This document shows, one piece after another, positions 1 to 5,378 of a stretch of 6,109 nucleotides of DNA. Below the pieces are notes generated by a model. The model saw only the letters and a list, made by a program, of their open reading frames with translations, searched no databases and was not told the DNA's origin. Position 1 is the stretch's first letter. Each line of letters starts with the position of its first letter. A program made the position numbers and the translations under genes. This DNA comes from Thermoplasmatota archaeon (GTDB lineage Archaea > Thermoplasmatota > E2 > DHVEG-1). The stretch lies in assembly GCA_018824925.1 (NCBI GenBank), contig JAHJFH010000089.1, positions 1 to 6,109 on the forward strand, read 5' to 3'.

Positions 1-1068
1 GGAATTATAAATACTGATGAGTGAACAATTGGTTTTACTCGATGCATTATCTTTTTCAATATAGGTAGCACTGAAGGAATAATTGGTATAATCCCAGGTG
101 AATTGTTCAATGGTTCTATCTGATTTACAGATATCTTTGGTGATCCAAGATCCATTATCTAATTGGGTGTAATATAACCCATTTTCATTGTAATCATACC
201 ATCCAATTAATGGTTGAAAGTTATGGATTATCAATGAGGGTAGTGAAATATTACCACGTATAATGGGTATGGGATCTGATTTATCAATTTCTTGGTAATA
301 GAGTGTAGTTTCATTATTATATTCTTTAATCCACGTTATCACTGGAATATGGTTTACAATTTTTATAGAGGGGGAGGAATCAATTAAGGCATCATTGGTT
401 AAACGATTTGTTGATAGCGTTTGCGTTTCATTAAATGTTGTGATATAAATTTCCTTATCATTTACGGTAGATAGATTTCCATCTTGATCAACCGCATAAG
501 CAATTGCTGCAACCCCTTCATGATAATCGAGAGAAATTGGATAGGATACGATATTCATATCAGATATTGTCCGTGTATTATGCCACAACCCACCATCCCA
601 AAACGAAGCATAGGTAACAACATCATCAATAGTGAAAATATTTTTGTCAACATCACAGGTCCATACTGCAACAGCTGTATTTCCATCAGACATTATTGTT
701 GGGTGTGAATCTGAAAATTCTGGTGTTTCAGCTAAAATATTTACGGGACTCCAACTTTCAGATTGAGAATCATAATAACAATAGCCAATTTTTGATTTTT
801 CAAAATAATCATCGAGTGTACTAATAGTTGAGCTGTCTACAATATTGAATACAACAAGTGCATCATTATTTCCAAGAAAAGTGACTGATGGATACATTTC
901 ATTGTAGTTGTCATCTGTGATTCCTTGTGGTGAACTCCAGTTATTTCCAGTCCAATGGCTATAATTTAGTTCATATCCATTAATGGGATTTTTTGTTTGG
1001 TCGTCATATACCCATACCATCATTTTTTTATTGTTCTGACTAGCAATACTTGGTTGCGCAAATGGAAA
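1..1068 (-). repeat. Propeller-like protein repeats, residues 800 to the window edge
   Basis: At least six units of about 44-63 residues begin at PSIAS (805), PSVTF (859), PTIMS (922), PISLD (976), PSIKI (1032) and PSLII (1076). Most are followed by a V-x-W-type strand (MVWVYDD, LVVFNIVD, AVAVWTCD, AAIAYAVD, VITWIKE, LIGWYDY) and then a short stretch around a Trp such as NNWSSP or NGSWITK. This pattern is typical of beta-propeller blades of the sialidase/BNR-like type. The last blades probably lie beyond the left edge. Confidence 0.65.
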
Positions 1069-3465
1069 CATTTCTTTTATTAAAACACCCCGATCTTCTC
1101 CCTGCCATTGCGGTTCATCATAGTCTCTTGGGATTAATTCCCAGCCAGAGAAATTACTCATTTTCTCAAATATCGAATGCTCTTTTATTGTGGAAGGCCA
1201 GGTGTATGACCATGGACCCAATACCGCCCATCGCCCTTCAAATGGACCAAGTTCGCCATATACCCCAAATTCTGCTGAGAGTTTTATTCTTGGTGGAGGT
1301 ATATAAAAAGTCACACCACCTTTTCCATAAACTCCCACACTTGCTCTCCAGATGCTACCAAAATTGAGCCCAAGACCTGCTTTACAAATTAGTTCAACAC
1401 CTACATAGAATTCCGGATCCCAAACATTTGTATACGTCCCACCTGAATATATCCAGTCATCGGGATTTTTTATTCCAGCATCTAAGCCACCGAGAAATAC
1501 AAAATCGATATTTATAGTAACAGGGATGAAACCAAACAACAAAGTATTAAAATTCACTAGTCCTTTTAAATTATATTTTATTTCTCCCCGTATATAAACA
1601 TCATGGGGTTTATTATCCCAAGAACCATCATTTAAATTGATACCGATTACTGTCCGAAAAAATAATTTTGGTGTGACAGGAATTAGAATATAGGAGGTTG
1701 CTGCATAGCTTTTTGCCTTGTATGTGTTTTTCTGTGGATTATCAGGGTAAATATTTACTTCGATATAACTTGAAAACGCATCAGTTTTTCCTAAATATGC
1801 CCCTCCTAAAGGCCATGGAAGTGTGACAGTTATTGGTATCGAGCAGTCGAGTACAGGTATTAAATATGGAGATTTCATTGGTATTTTAACGTAATAGTGG
1901 TCCCCCATCCATTTTTCTTTTGCACTTGTATAAGATATCAAAACAGTTACCCATCGTGGTGGATTAAATGGTGGAGGTCCGGCATTTGTTACGGATACAT
2001 CTCTATTTTTTATTTTTGTAGATTCTGAATTGTCGGTAATCTTTAGACTAACCTTATAGTTCCCAGGGTTATTCCATGAATGTGTTGCTGTTGGAGTTGT
2101 TTTAGAAATATCATAGCTACCATCATTGTTCCAATCCCATTCGTATTTACTGATGGTACCATCTGGATCATAGCTTGATGAAGCATCAAATGTTATTGTT
2201 TGGCCTTGTTGTGGTGATGTCGGAGACCATGAAAATGAAGCTACAGGTGGTTGATTGGGTTTCCCGATATCGAGCTTTGCTGTTCCAGTTTGTGTTGCAC
2301 CATGGTTGTCTTTTACTCCAAGTTTGACTTTTCCATGAAATTGGGAATAAAACCTCTTTTGTGTATATGGTGATGAAGACCAACCGGTGTCCCAAGAACC
2401 ATCATTGGTGAAATCCCATCGATAGCCTATAATAGTACCATCGGGGTCATAACTGTTTGATCCGTCAAAATAAATTGTTACACCCATATTTGCTGTGTAG
2501 GGTCCTCCTGCTCGTGTTACAGGGGGTTGATTTGAAATTCCAACTTGAATATTTTTTGTGATCGTGTCATGTACTGATGCATTGTCAGTAACACGTAAGG
2601 TTACAGGATAGTTTCCTGCTTGAGACCAAGTACGTGTAGTTGTTGGGAATGTATGCGATTCATCATAAATACCGTCATTGTTCCAATCCCACTCATATGA
2701 AATGATGTATCCATTTGGGTCGTAGCTTGCAGAGGCGTCAAAAAATATGGATTGGCCGGGGTTAGGATTTTGTGGAGACCATGTGAAATCTGCAGTAGGA
2801 TTTTCGATTGATCTAACTGTCACTTCGATGCAGGTTCTTTGAACTTCTATTGGATTTCCATTACTATCAACAGGATAAAGGAGTACTGCATCGATGTCCC
2901 CTATTTGAGGGATAAAATCACCATGATTTTCTGCAGCATTTACAATTGCCTGAGCATCTGGATCGGAGGGATATACTCCTCCATCAATGAAATACCAAAT
3001 AGCATCTTGAAAATCTTGTATTGCTGCATTTGGGAAATTATCTTTATTGTTAAATATCCAATTGACTTTAGGCCAATCATTATCAGGATATGGGATATTT
3101 GGGTCATAAGAACAGTATAATTCAACTAATTCTGTTTGAGAATCATTAACAAAATAATCTTGGTCTACACACCAACAAAACCATATACCATCCCAGATAT
3201 CATAGTTACCACCTGGACCTGATTGTCCTGTATTATCTAATTCCGCATCAAAATATGATGAGGCGCCATTGTGATACCAGGTATTGGTTACTTTATAATC
3301 GGGTAAATTTACAAGTCCTCCCTTAATTAATTCAATTCTATTTTTTTCATTCTTTTCTAAACTCAATTGATTGTCAAATCCACTAATACTAGGTGTGATA
3401 CTTGCTCCAAAAAATAAAATGATTATTCCTAAAACTAGTCCTTTCCTCCAAAACATTTGTTTCAT
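1..3465 (-). CDS. Large exported multidomain protein: thioester-like domain, three PKD domains, propeller-like repeats (C-terminus off the left edge)
   Basis: This frame is open for 1155 codons from an ATG at 3465 to the window edge, so the protein is C-terminally incomplete. A perfect GGAGGT lies 8 nt upstream and fixes the start; an in-frame TAA occurs upstream at 3538-3540. Residues 1-29 form a signal peptide (basic MKQMFWRK, then a hydrophobic core ending near SISG). Residues 87-215 resemble the bacterial thioester/TQXA domain: C99-V-D, VNWIFNN at 134-140, and FQDAIWYFIDGG at 152-163. PKD domains follow at about 222-309, 312-402 and 404-493, each with a YDPxG motif and a WDW or WDF strand. 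Residues 500-790 are beta-rich with no recognised family. Residues 800-1155 carry about six repeats beginning P-[ST]-x-x and containing a V-x-W or similar strand, as in beta-propellers. No catalytic motif is visible. A cell-surface adhesion or binding role is inferred from the architecture. It is divergent from the exported PKD protein at 3919. Confidence 0.93.
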   Translation of the reverse strand, partial: MKQMFWRKGLVLGIIILFFGASITPSISGFDNQLSLEKNEKNRIELIKGGLVNLPDYKVTNTWYHNGASSYFDAELDNTGQSGPGGNYDIWDGIWFCWCVDQDYFVNDSQTELVELYCSYDPNIPYPDNDWPKVNWIFNNKDNFPNAAIQDFQDAIWYFIDGGVYPSDPDAQAIVNAAENHGDFIPQIGDIDAVLLYPVDSNGNPIEVQRTCIEVTVRSIENPTADFTWSPQNPNPGQSIFFDASASYDPNGYIISYEWDWNNDGIYDESHTFPTTTRTWSQAGNYPVTLRVTDNASVHDTITKNIQVGISNQPPVTRAGGPYTANMGVTIYFDGSNSYDPDGTIIGYRWDFTNDGSWDTGWSSSPYTQKRFYSQFHGKVKLGVKDNHGATQTGTAKLDIGKPNQPPVASFSWSPTSPQQGQTITFDASSSYDPDGTISKYEWDWNNDGSYDISKTTPTATHSWNNPGNYKVSLKITDNSESTKIKNRDVSVTNAGPPPFNPPRWVTVLISYTSAKEKWMGDHYYVKIPMKSPYLIPVLDCSIPITVTLPWPLGGAYLGKTDAFSSYIEVNIYPDNPQKNTYKAKSYAATSYILIPVTPKLFFRTVIGINLNDGSWDNKPHDVYIRGEIKYNLKGLVNFNTLLFGFIPVTINIDFVFLGGLDAGIKNPDDWIYSGGTYTNVWDPEFYVGVELICKAGLGLNFGSIWRASVGVYGKGGVTFYIPPPRIKLSAEFGVYGELGPFEGRWAVLGPWSYTWPSTIKEHSIFEKMSNFSGWELIPRDYDEPQWQGEDRGVLIKEMFPFAQPSIASQNNKKMMVWVYDDQTKNPINGYELNYSHWTGNNWSSPQGITDDNYNEMYPSVTFLGNNDALVVFNIVDSSTISTLDDYFEKSKIGYCYYDSQSESWSPVNILAETPEFSDSHPTIMSDGNTAVAVWTCDVDKNIFTIDDVVTYASFWDGGLWHNTRTISDMNIVSYPISLDYHEGVAAIAYAVDQDGNLSTVNDKEIYITTFNETQTLSTNRLTNDALIDSSPSIKIVNHIPVITWIKEYNNETTLYYQEIDKSDPIPIIRGNISLPSLIIHNFQPLIGWYDYNENGLYYTQLDNGSWITKDICKSDRTIEQFTWDYTNYSFSATYIEKDNASSKTNCSLISIYNS
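1098..1968 (-). other. Beta-rich region of unknown family (residues 500-790)
   Basis: The region begins after a proline-rich linker (GPPPFNPPRW, 496-505). It contains alternating hydrophobic and aromatic strands, for example VTVLISY (506-512), PITVTLPWPLGG (544-555), YVGVELICKAGLGLNFG (687-703), and a glycine-rich stretch VGVYGKGGVTFYIPPP (710-725) followed by SAEFGVYGELGPFEG (730-744). No family was recognised and no catalytic motif is visible. It could be one large jelly-roll-like domain or two smaller ones. Confidence 0.6.
1989..2256 (-). other. PKD domain 3 (residues 404-493)
   Basis: It starts at NQPPVASFSWSP and contains ITFDASSSYDPDG (424-436), YEWDWNNDG (441-449) and W-N-N-P-G-N-Y-K-V-S-L-K-I-T-D-N (464-479). 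It is much closer to domain 1 than to domain 2, which suggests duplication of the 1/3 type. Confidence 0.92.
2119..2148 (-). repeat. Nucleotide-level repeat in PKD 3, partner of 2671-2700
   Basis: The segment encoding YEWDWNNDG in PKD 3 (2119-2148) and its counterpart in PKD 1 (2671-2700) share an almost identical run, including the 15-base core attgttccaatccca on the plus strand. PKD 2 (2398-2430) is similar but has diverged. The two copies lie about 552 bases apart, which is 184 codons or roughly two PKD domains. Confidence 0.8.
2262..2532 (-). other. PKD domain 2 (residues 312-402)
   Basis: It starts at NQPPVTRAGGPY and contains IYFDGSNSYDPDG (331-343) and YRWDFTNDG (348-356). The last strands are more divergent (GKVKLGVKDNHGATQTG, 378-394) than in the flanking domains. 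The WDF-T-N-D-G form differs from the WDWNNDG of domains 1 and 3. Confidence 0.88.
2541..2802 (-). other. PKD domain 1 (residues 222-309)
   Basis: The domain begins near NPTADFTWSP and holds the hallmark stretches FFDASASYDPNG (241-252), YEWDWNNDG (257-265), and W-S-x-A-G-N-Y-P-V-T-L-R-V-T-D-N (280-295). This is an Ig-like beta-sandwich of the polycystic-kidney-disease repeat type, common as a spacer or binding module in archaeal surface proteins. Confidence 0.92.
2824..3207 (-). other. Thioester (TQXA/TED)-like domain, residues 87-214
   Basis: The order of motifs matches what is known of actinobacterial TQXA-type thioester domains: a Cys-[IV]-Asp motif, then a W-I-L-x-N motif, then T-Q-x-A-I-W followed by aromatic and D-G residues. 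Here these are C99-V-D (codon 3169-3171), V-N-W-I-F-N-N at 134-140, and F-Q153-D-A-I-W-Y-F-I-D-G-G at 152-163 (Gln codon 3007-3009). A segment reading DIDAVLLYP (190-198) followed by QRTCIEVTV (209-217) fits the family's closing strands. The usual Thr before the Gln is Phe here, and a second Cys (C97) sits two residues before C99. In Gram-positive homologues the Cys and Gln side chains form an internal thioester. Whether that bond forms here is untested. Confidence 0.6.
3379..3465 (-). other. Signal peptide of the large surface protein
   Basis: Residues 1-29 have a charged start with K2, R7 and K8, a hydrophobic core (LVLGIIILFFGASI, 10-23) and a small polar end (TPSISG). This is a typical Sec signal peptide. 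The GIIILFFGASITPSISG style, from memory, recurs in PKD proteins of Thermoplasmatota-type archaea. The exact cleavage site (near 26-29) is uncertain. Confidence 0.8.
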
Positions 3466-3472
3466 GCTTAAT

Positions 3473-3480
3473 AACCTCCC
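3473..3480 (-). promoter_or_regulatory. Strong Shine-Dalgarno site of the large gene
   Basis: GGGAGGTT on the minus strand ends 7 nt before the ATG at 3465. It contains GGAGGT, a full match to the 3' end of 16S rRNA, and it selects this ATG over the in-frame ATG three codons later (3454-3456). Confidence 0.85.
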
Positions 3481-3507
3481 TGAAACAAAAAGAATAATAA
3501 AAGAATA

Positions 3508-3522
3508 GATATAAATCTTTGC
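3508..3522 (-). promoter_or_regulatory. Archaeal BRE/TATA promoter of the large gene
   Basis: On the minus strand the sequence reads GGCAAAGATTTATATC, a purine-rich BRE-like element followed by a TATA box (TTTATATC, 3508-3515). Typical archaeal spacing would place transcription start near 3487, giving a leader of about 20 nt that contains the Shine-Dalgarno site. A second TATA-like run (TATAAATATATT, minus strand, 3532-3543) lies farther upstream. Confidence 0.6.
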
Positions 3523-3533
3523 CTGAAAATAAT

Positions 3534-3543
3534 ATATTTATAC
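3534..3543 (+). promoter_or_regulatory. TATA-like element facing the intergenic island
   Basis: TATATTTATA (3534-3543) would place a plus-strand start near 3564, just ahead of the GC-rich island. The run is nearly symmetric and also reads as TATA on the minus strand, so direction is ambiguous. In a very AT-rich spacer the chance of a random match is high. Confidence 0.25.
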
Positions 3544-3555
3544 ATAGTTTTAAAG

Positions 3556-3756
3556 TTGCGATGCCGTAATATTTTGTTCATCAACAATTGTTATTATGTA
3601 GGTGAAGGTGTCACTAGTAGTGTGGATGTGAATAAGATCTCTGAGTTTTGCCACTGGGGAGATAGTCAAAGGTGTCCGTATGTGGTGGATGCACATACCA
3701 ACGGAGATTTACCTTTTTCAGAAGAAAAAGACAATATAATTCATCCTATTAACTGA
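3556..3756 (+). pseudogene. Possible small ORF or gene remnant in the divergent intergenic region
   Basis: A 66-codon frame ends at a TGA at 3754-3756. It has no ATG: TTG codons at 3556 and 3574 or GTG codons at 3622 and 3628 are the only possible starts, and no Shine-Dalgarno site precedes them. Its centre reads like real protein (VGEGVTSSVDVNKISEF, then CHWGDSQRCPYVVDAHTNGD), with four cysteines in all (C3, C12, C32, C40). The stretch 3601-3720 is about 45% GC while flanking 60-base blocks are 17-28%, which suggests past or present coding, or a structured RNA. I recognise no family. A decayed fragment of a longer gene is my preferred reading; a tiny Cys-containing protein or an RNA element are alternatives. 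Confidence 0.35.
3678..3698. other. Perfect 7-bp inverted repeat in the GC-rich island
   Basis: GTATGTG (3678-3684) and CACATAC (3692-3698) are exact reverse complements around a 7-nt loop GTGGATG. CCGT (3676-3679) and ACGG (3701-3704) offer an alternative outer pairing. It could be an RNA hairpin, a protein-binding site, or chance. Confidence 0.4.
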
Positions 3757-3869
3757 AGTTTGGGTATTTCTCACTTAGAAGACGTTAAAAAATCTTTGAC
3801 CATTATTAATTTATTATAATGAATTATCATTAAAGACTTATTTTATTGTAACAATTATTACATTACGGG

Positions 3870-3885
3870 GGGAAAGATATATAAT
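3870..3885 (+). promoter_or_regulatory. Archaeal BRE/TATA promoter of the 3919 gene
   Basis: GGGAAAGATATATAAT has a purine-rich BRE-like half and a TATA box (ATATATAA). It resembles the core of the divergent gene (CAAAGATTTATATC). Expected transcription start is near 3906, giving a leader of about 13 nt with the G-rich ribosome site. A second candidate, CTATAAAATAA (3896-3906), is too close to the start codon for a leader. Confidence 0.55.
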
Positions 3886-3905
3886 GACTAACTAACTATA
3901 AAATA

Positions 3906-3911
3906 AGGGGG
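3906..3911 (+). promoter_or_regulatory. G-rich ribosome binding site of the 3919 gene
   Basis: AGGGGG lies 7 nt before the ATG at 3919. It is a weaker match to the anti-Shine-Dalgarno sequence than the GGAGGT of the divergent gene, but the spacing supports this start, as does the signal peptide that begins exactly there. Confidence 0.6.
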
Positions 3912-3918
3912 TTTTTGA

Positions 3919-5151
3919 ATGAAAAAAACAAAAAAGATATTAAATATAATAATCGCAACGCTATTTATCTTCTCATCATCCATAGTGTTTGCACAACACC
4001 AAACACAACAAAATATGTTGTATGAACCAGATTTTGTGATTTTTGATGAAATTGACCAATCTCAGACGACCTATGTTGAAGGGAAGTTCATCCCTGTTGG
4101 TCAATTTCCGTTGCCAAACCTAACTATTAATTTTCTATGTGCCCAATCTATCGTACCGACGTTAGAAATACTTACTCAAGTCGAATTATATATTGGAAAA
4201 AATGGGACGACTACCTATCCACTCACCGTGGCTATACGAGATAATCTCACCCAGCCTAATATGGTTGAGGTTGATGTTCCCGCTGTACAGATCCCTACTG
4301 AAGCATTTGCTTGGGTAGTATGTAATCTGCCTGATTATCCAGTGAGTCCGGGTACAACCTATTATATTGTTTGCTATACAGAGAATACGACTGATAATTG
4401 GTATGTCTGGGGTGGGAATACTGACCGTACTTCTTATCCATATGGTTGTGCATGGGTGTCGATTAATGATGGTGGCTCCTGGACGAATGATTCCACAAAT
4501 GAGGCTTGTTCATCTACTGAAACCTGGTGTGGTAACCCACCGGTTAATCGAGCAAATGAGTCAGATATGTGTTTTGTAACCTACGGACGTGGTAATGTAG
4601 CACCAGAAATTCCTCAAATCACGGGAACCCTTAATGGTAAGGCAGGGAACGAGTATGACTACACTTTTGTGACAACAGATTCAGATGATGATGCAGTGTA
4701 CTACTGGGTAGATTGGGGTGATGGCTGTCCAGCGGTTGAATGGAATGGCCCCCATCCATCAGGGAATCCACTTATTCTGACTCATACCTATGAAAACAAG
4801 GGAGATTATGTCATTAGTTGTAAAGCTAAAGATATTTTTGAGGAGGAGAGTGACTGGGGTACCCTTGAAATTAGTATGCCATATGCGGTAGGAAAAACTG
4901 ATTCTATACTGGGATGGACATTCATCCGCGGGCTGGTCGGTAATCTTAAAAAAATTGGCAATGATTTGTATTTCCGGACGATACGACTTCATTATTTGGA
5001 GTTAACGGGTATGGAAATCGGTATGGGTGTGCTTCGTTTGAAACGCTGCCGTGTCAATGATCTTGGATATGATCGTCAGCTTGTTATTGGTCCACTGGGT
5101 AGTTTAACCTGGATTGTTGGTTTCTGTCATGGTGGAATAACGGAGCTATAA
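3919..5151 (+). CDS. Exported PKD-domain protein with uncharacterised C-terminal domain
   Basis: The 410-residue product starts with a clear Sec signal peptide: basic MKKTKK, a hydrophobic core at 7-24, and likely cleavage after VFA (25). Residues 45-224 form a beta-rich region with AQSIVPTLEILTQVELYIG-type strands and TTYYIVCYTENTTDNWYVWGG, resembling the carbohydrate-binding-like sandwich seen in archaeal secreted proteins. One PKD domain spans about 226-321: the PEIPQITG opening, WVDWGDG at 263-269, then LTHTYENKGDYVISCKAKD, and S-D-W before the last strand. Residues 322-410 (GWTFIRGLVGN through WIVGFCHGG) form a separate domain that I remember only as a recurrent uncharacterised archaeal C-terminal module. 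At least six N-x-S/T sequons (NLT, NGT, NLT, NTT, NDS, NES) fit an N-glycosylated extracellular protein. There is no C-terminal membrane anchor, so it may be secreted or held by other surface proteins. No enzyme motif was seen. Confidence 0.93.
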   Translation: MKKTKKILNIIIATLFIFSSSIVFAQHQTQQNMLYEPDFVIFDEIDQSQTTYVEGKFIPVGQFPLPNLTINFLCAQSIVPTLEILTQVELYIGKNGTTTYPLTVAIRDNLTQPNMVEVDVPAVQIPTEAFAWVVCNLPDYPVSPGTTYYIVCYTENTTDNWYVWGGNTDRTSYPYGCAWVSINDGGSWTNDSTNEACSSTETWCGNPPVNRANESDMCFVTYGRGNVAPEIPQITGTLNGKAGNEYDYTFVTTDSDDDAVYYWVDWGDGCPAVEWNGPHPSGNPLILTHTYENKGDYVISCKAKDIFEEESDWGTLEISMPYAVGKTDSILGWTFIRGLVGNLKKIGNDLYFRTIRLHYLELTGMEIGMGVLRLKRCRVNDLGYDRQLVIGPLGSLTWIVGFCHGGITEL

Positions 5152-5164
5152 CATCTAAAAAATA

Positions 5165-5187
5165 TTTCTTTTTTTTCTCTTTTTTTT
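5165..5187 (+). terminator. Oligo-T transcription terminator after the 3919 gene
   Basis: Two runs of eight T (5169-5176 and 5180-5187), in a pyrimidine-only stretch starting 14 bases after the stop codon, form a typical archaeal intrinsic terminator. No hairpin precedes them. Confidence 0.7.
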
Positions 5188-5340
5188 ATTGTACCTTCTA
5201 ATCTATTCTTACAGGTGAGACAGTCTGTTGTTGTGAATACCAAATCCATCAACAAACCCAACATCATCAACAAGTATTAATTGAAAAAGAACAAATATGT
5301 TGTTTCGTATTTATTAAAAATAATTTCTGTTATTTTTTTT

Positions 5341-5359
5341 GAAGAACCTTTTATATAAA
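5341..5359 (+). promoter_or_regulatory. BRE/TATA promoter of the 5379 gene, predicting a leaderless mRNA
   Basis: GAAGAACC followed by TTTATATAAAA puts the TATA box at 5350-5357. With the usual archaeal spacing of about 25 nt, transcription would start at about 5378-5380, that is on the ATG at 5379. No Shine-Dalgarno site lies between the box and the gene, which fits leaderless translation. Confidence 0.7.
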
Positions 5360-5378
5360 ACTAGTCAATGTGATTATT

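Noticed and set aside
2186..2395. Minus-strand 69-codon open frame within the PKD region
   Set aside because: It overlaps the long in-frame coding sequence, which reads through with clear PKD motifs; this frame is a shadow.
3595..3630. YVGEGVTSSVDV resembles a stretch of spermidine-synthase-like proteins
   Set aside because: The similarity is about a dozen residues recalled from memory and the following residues do not fit that family.
3807..3835. Imperfect AT-only palindrome upstream of the 3919 promoter
   Set aside because: In a stretch this AT-rich such partial symmetry is expected by chance.
3883..3894. Tiny ATG-ACT-AAC-TAA frame after a G-rich run ahead of the 3919 gene
   Set aside because: Only three codons, and it overlaps the likely TATA box, so it is probably not transcribed.
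5202..5343. Open frame reading a Cys/Gln/His-rich peptide between the two plus-strand genes
   Set aside because: It has no ATG start, sits in low-complexity CAA/CAT sequence directly behind a terminator, and has no promoter or ribosome site of its own.
5370..5378. GTG start giving three extra residues on the 206-residue protein
   Set aside because: It would lie upstream of the transcription start predicted from the TATA box and has no ribosome site.
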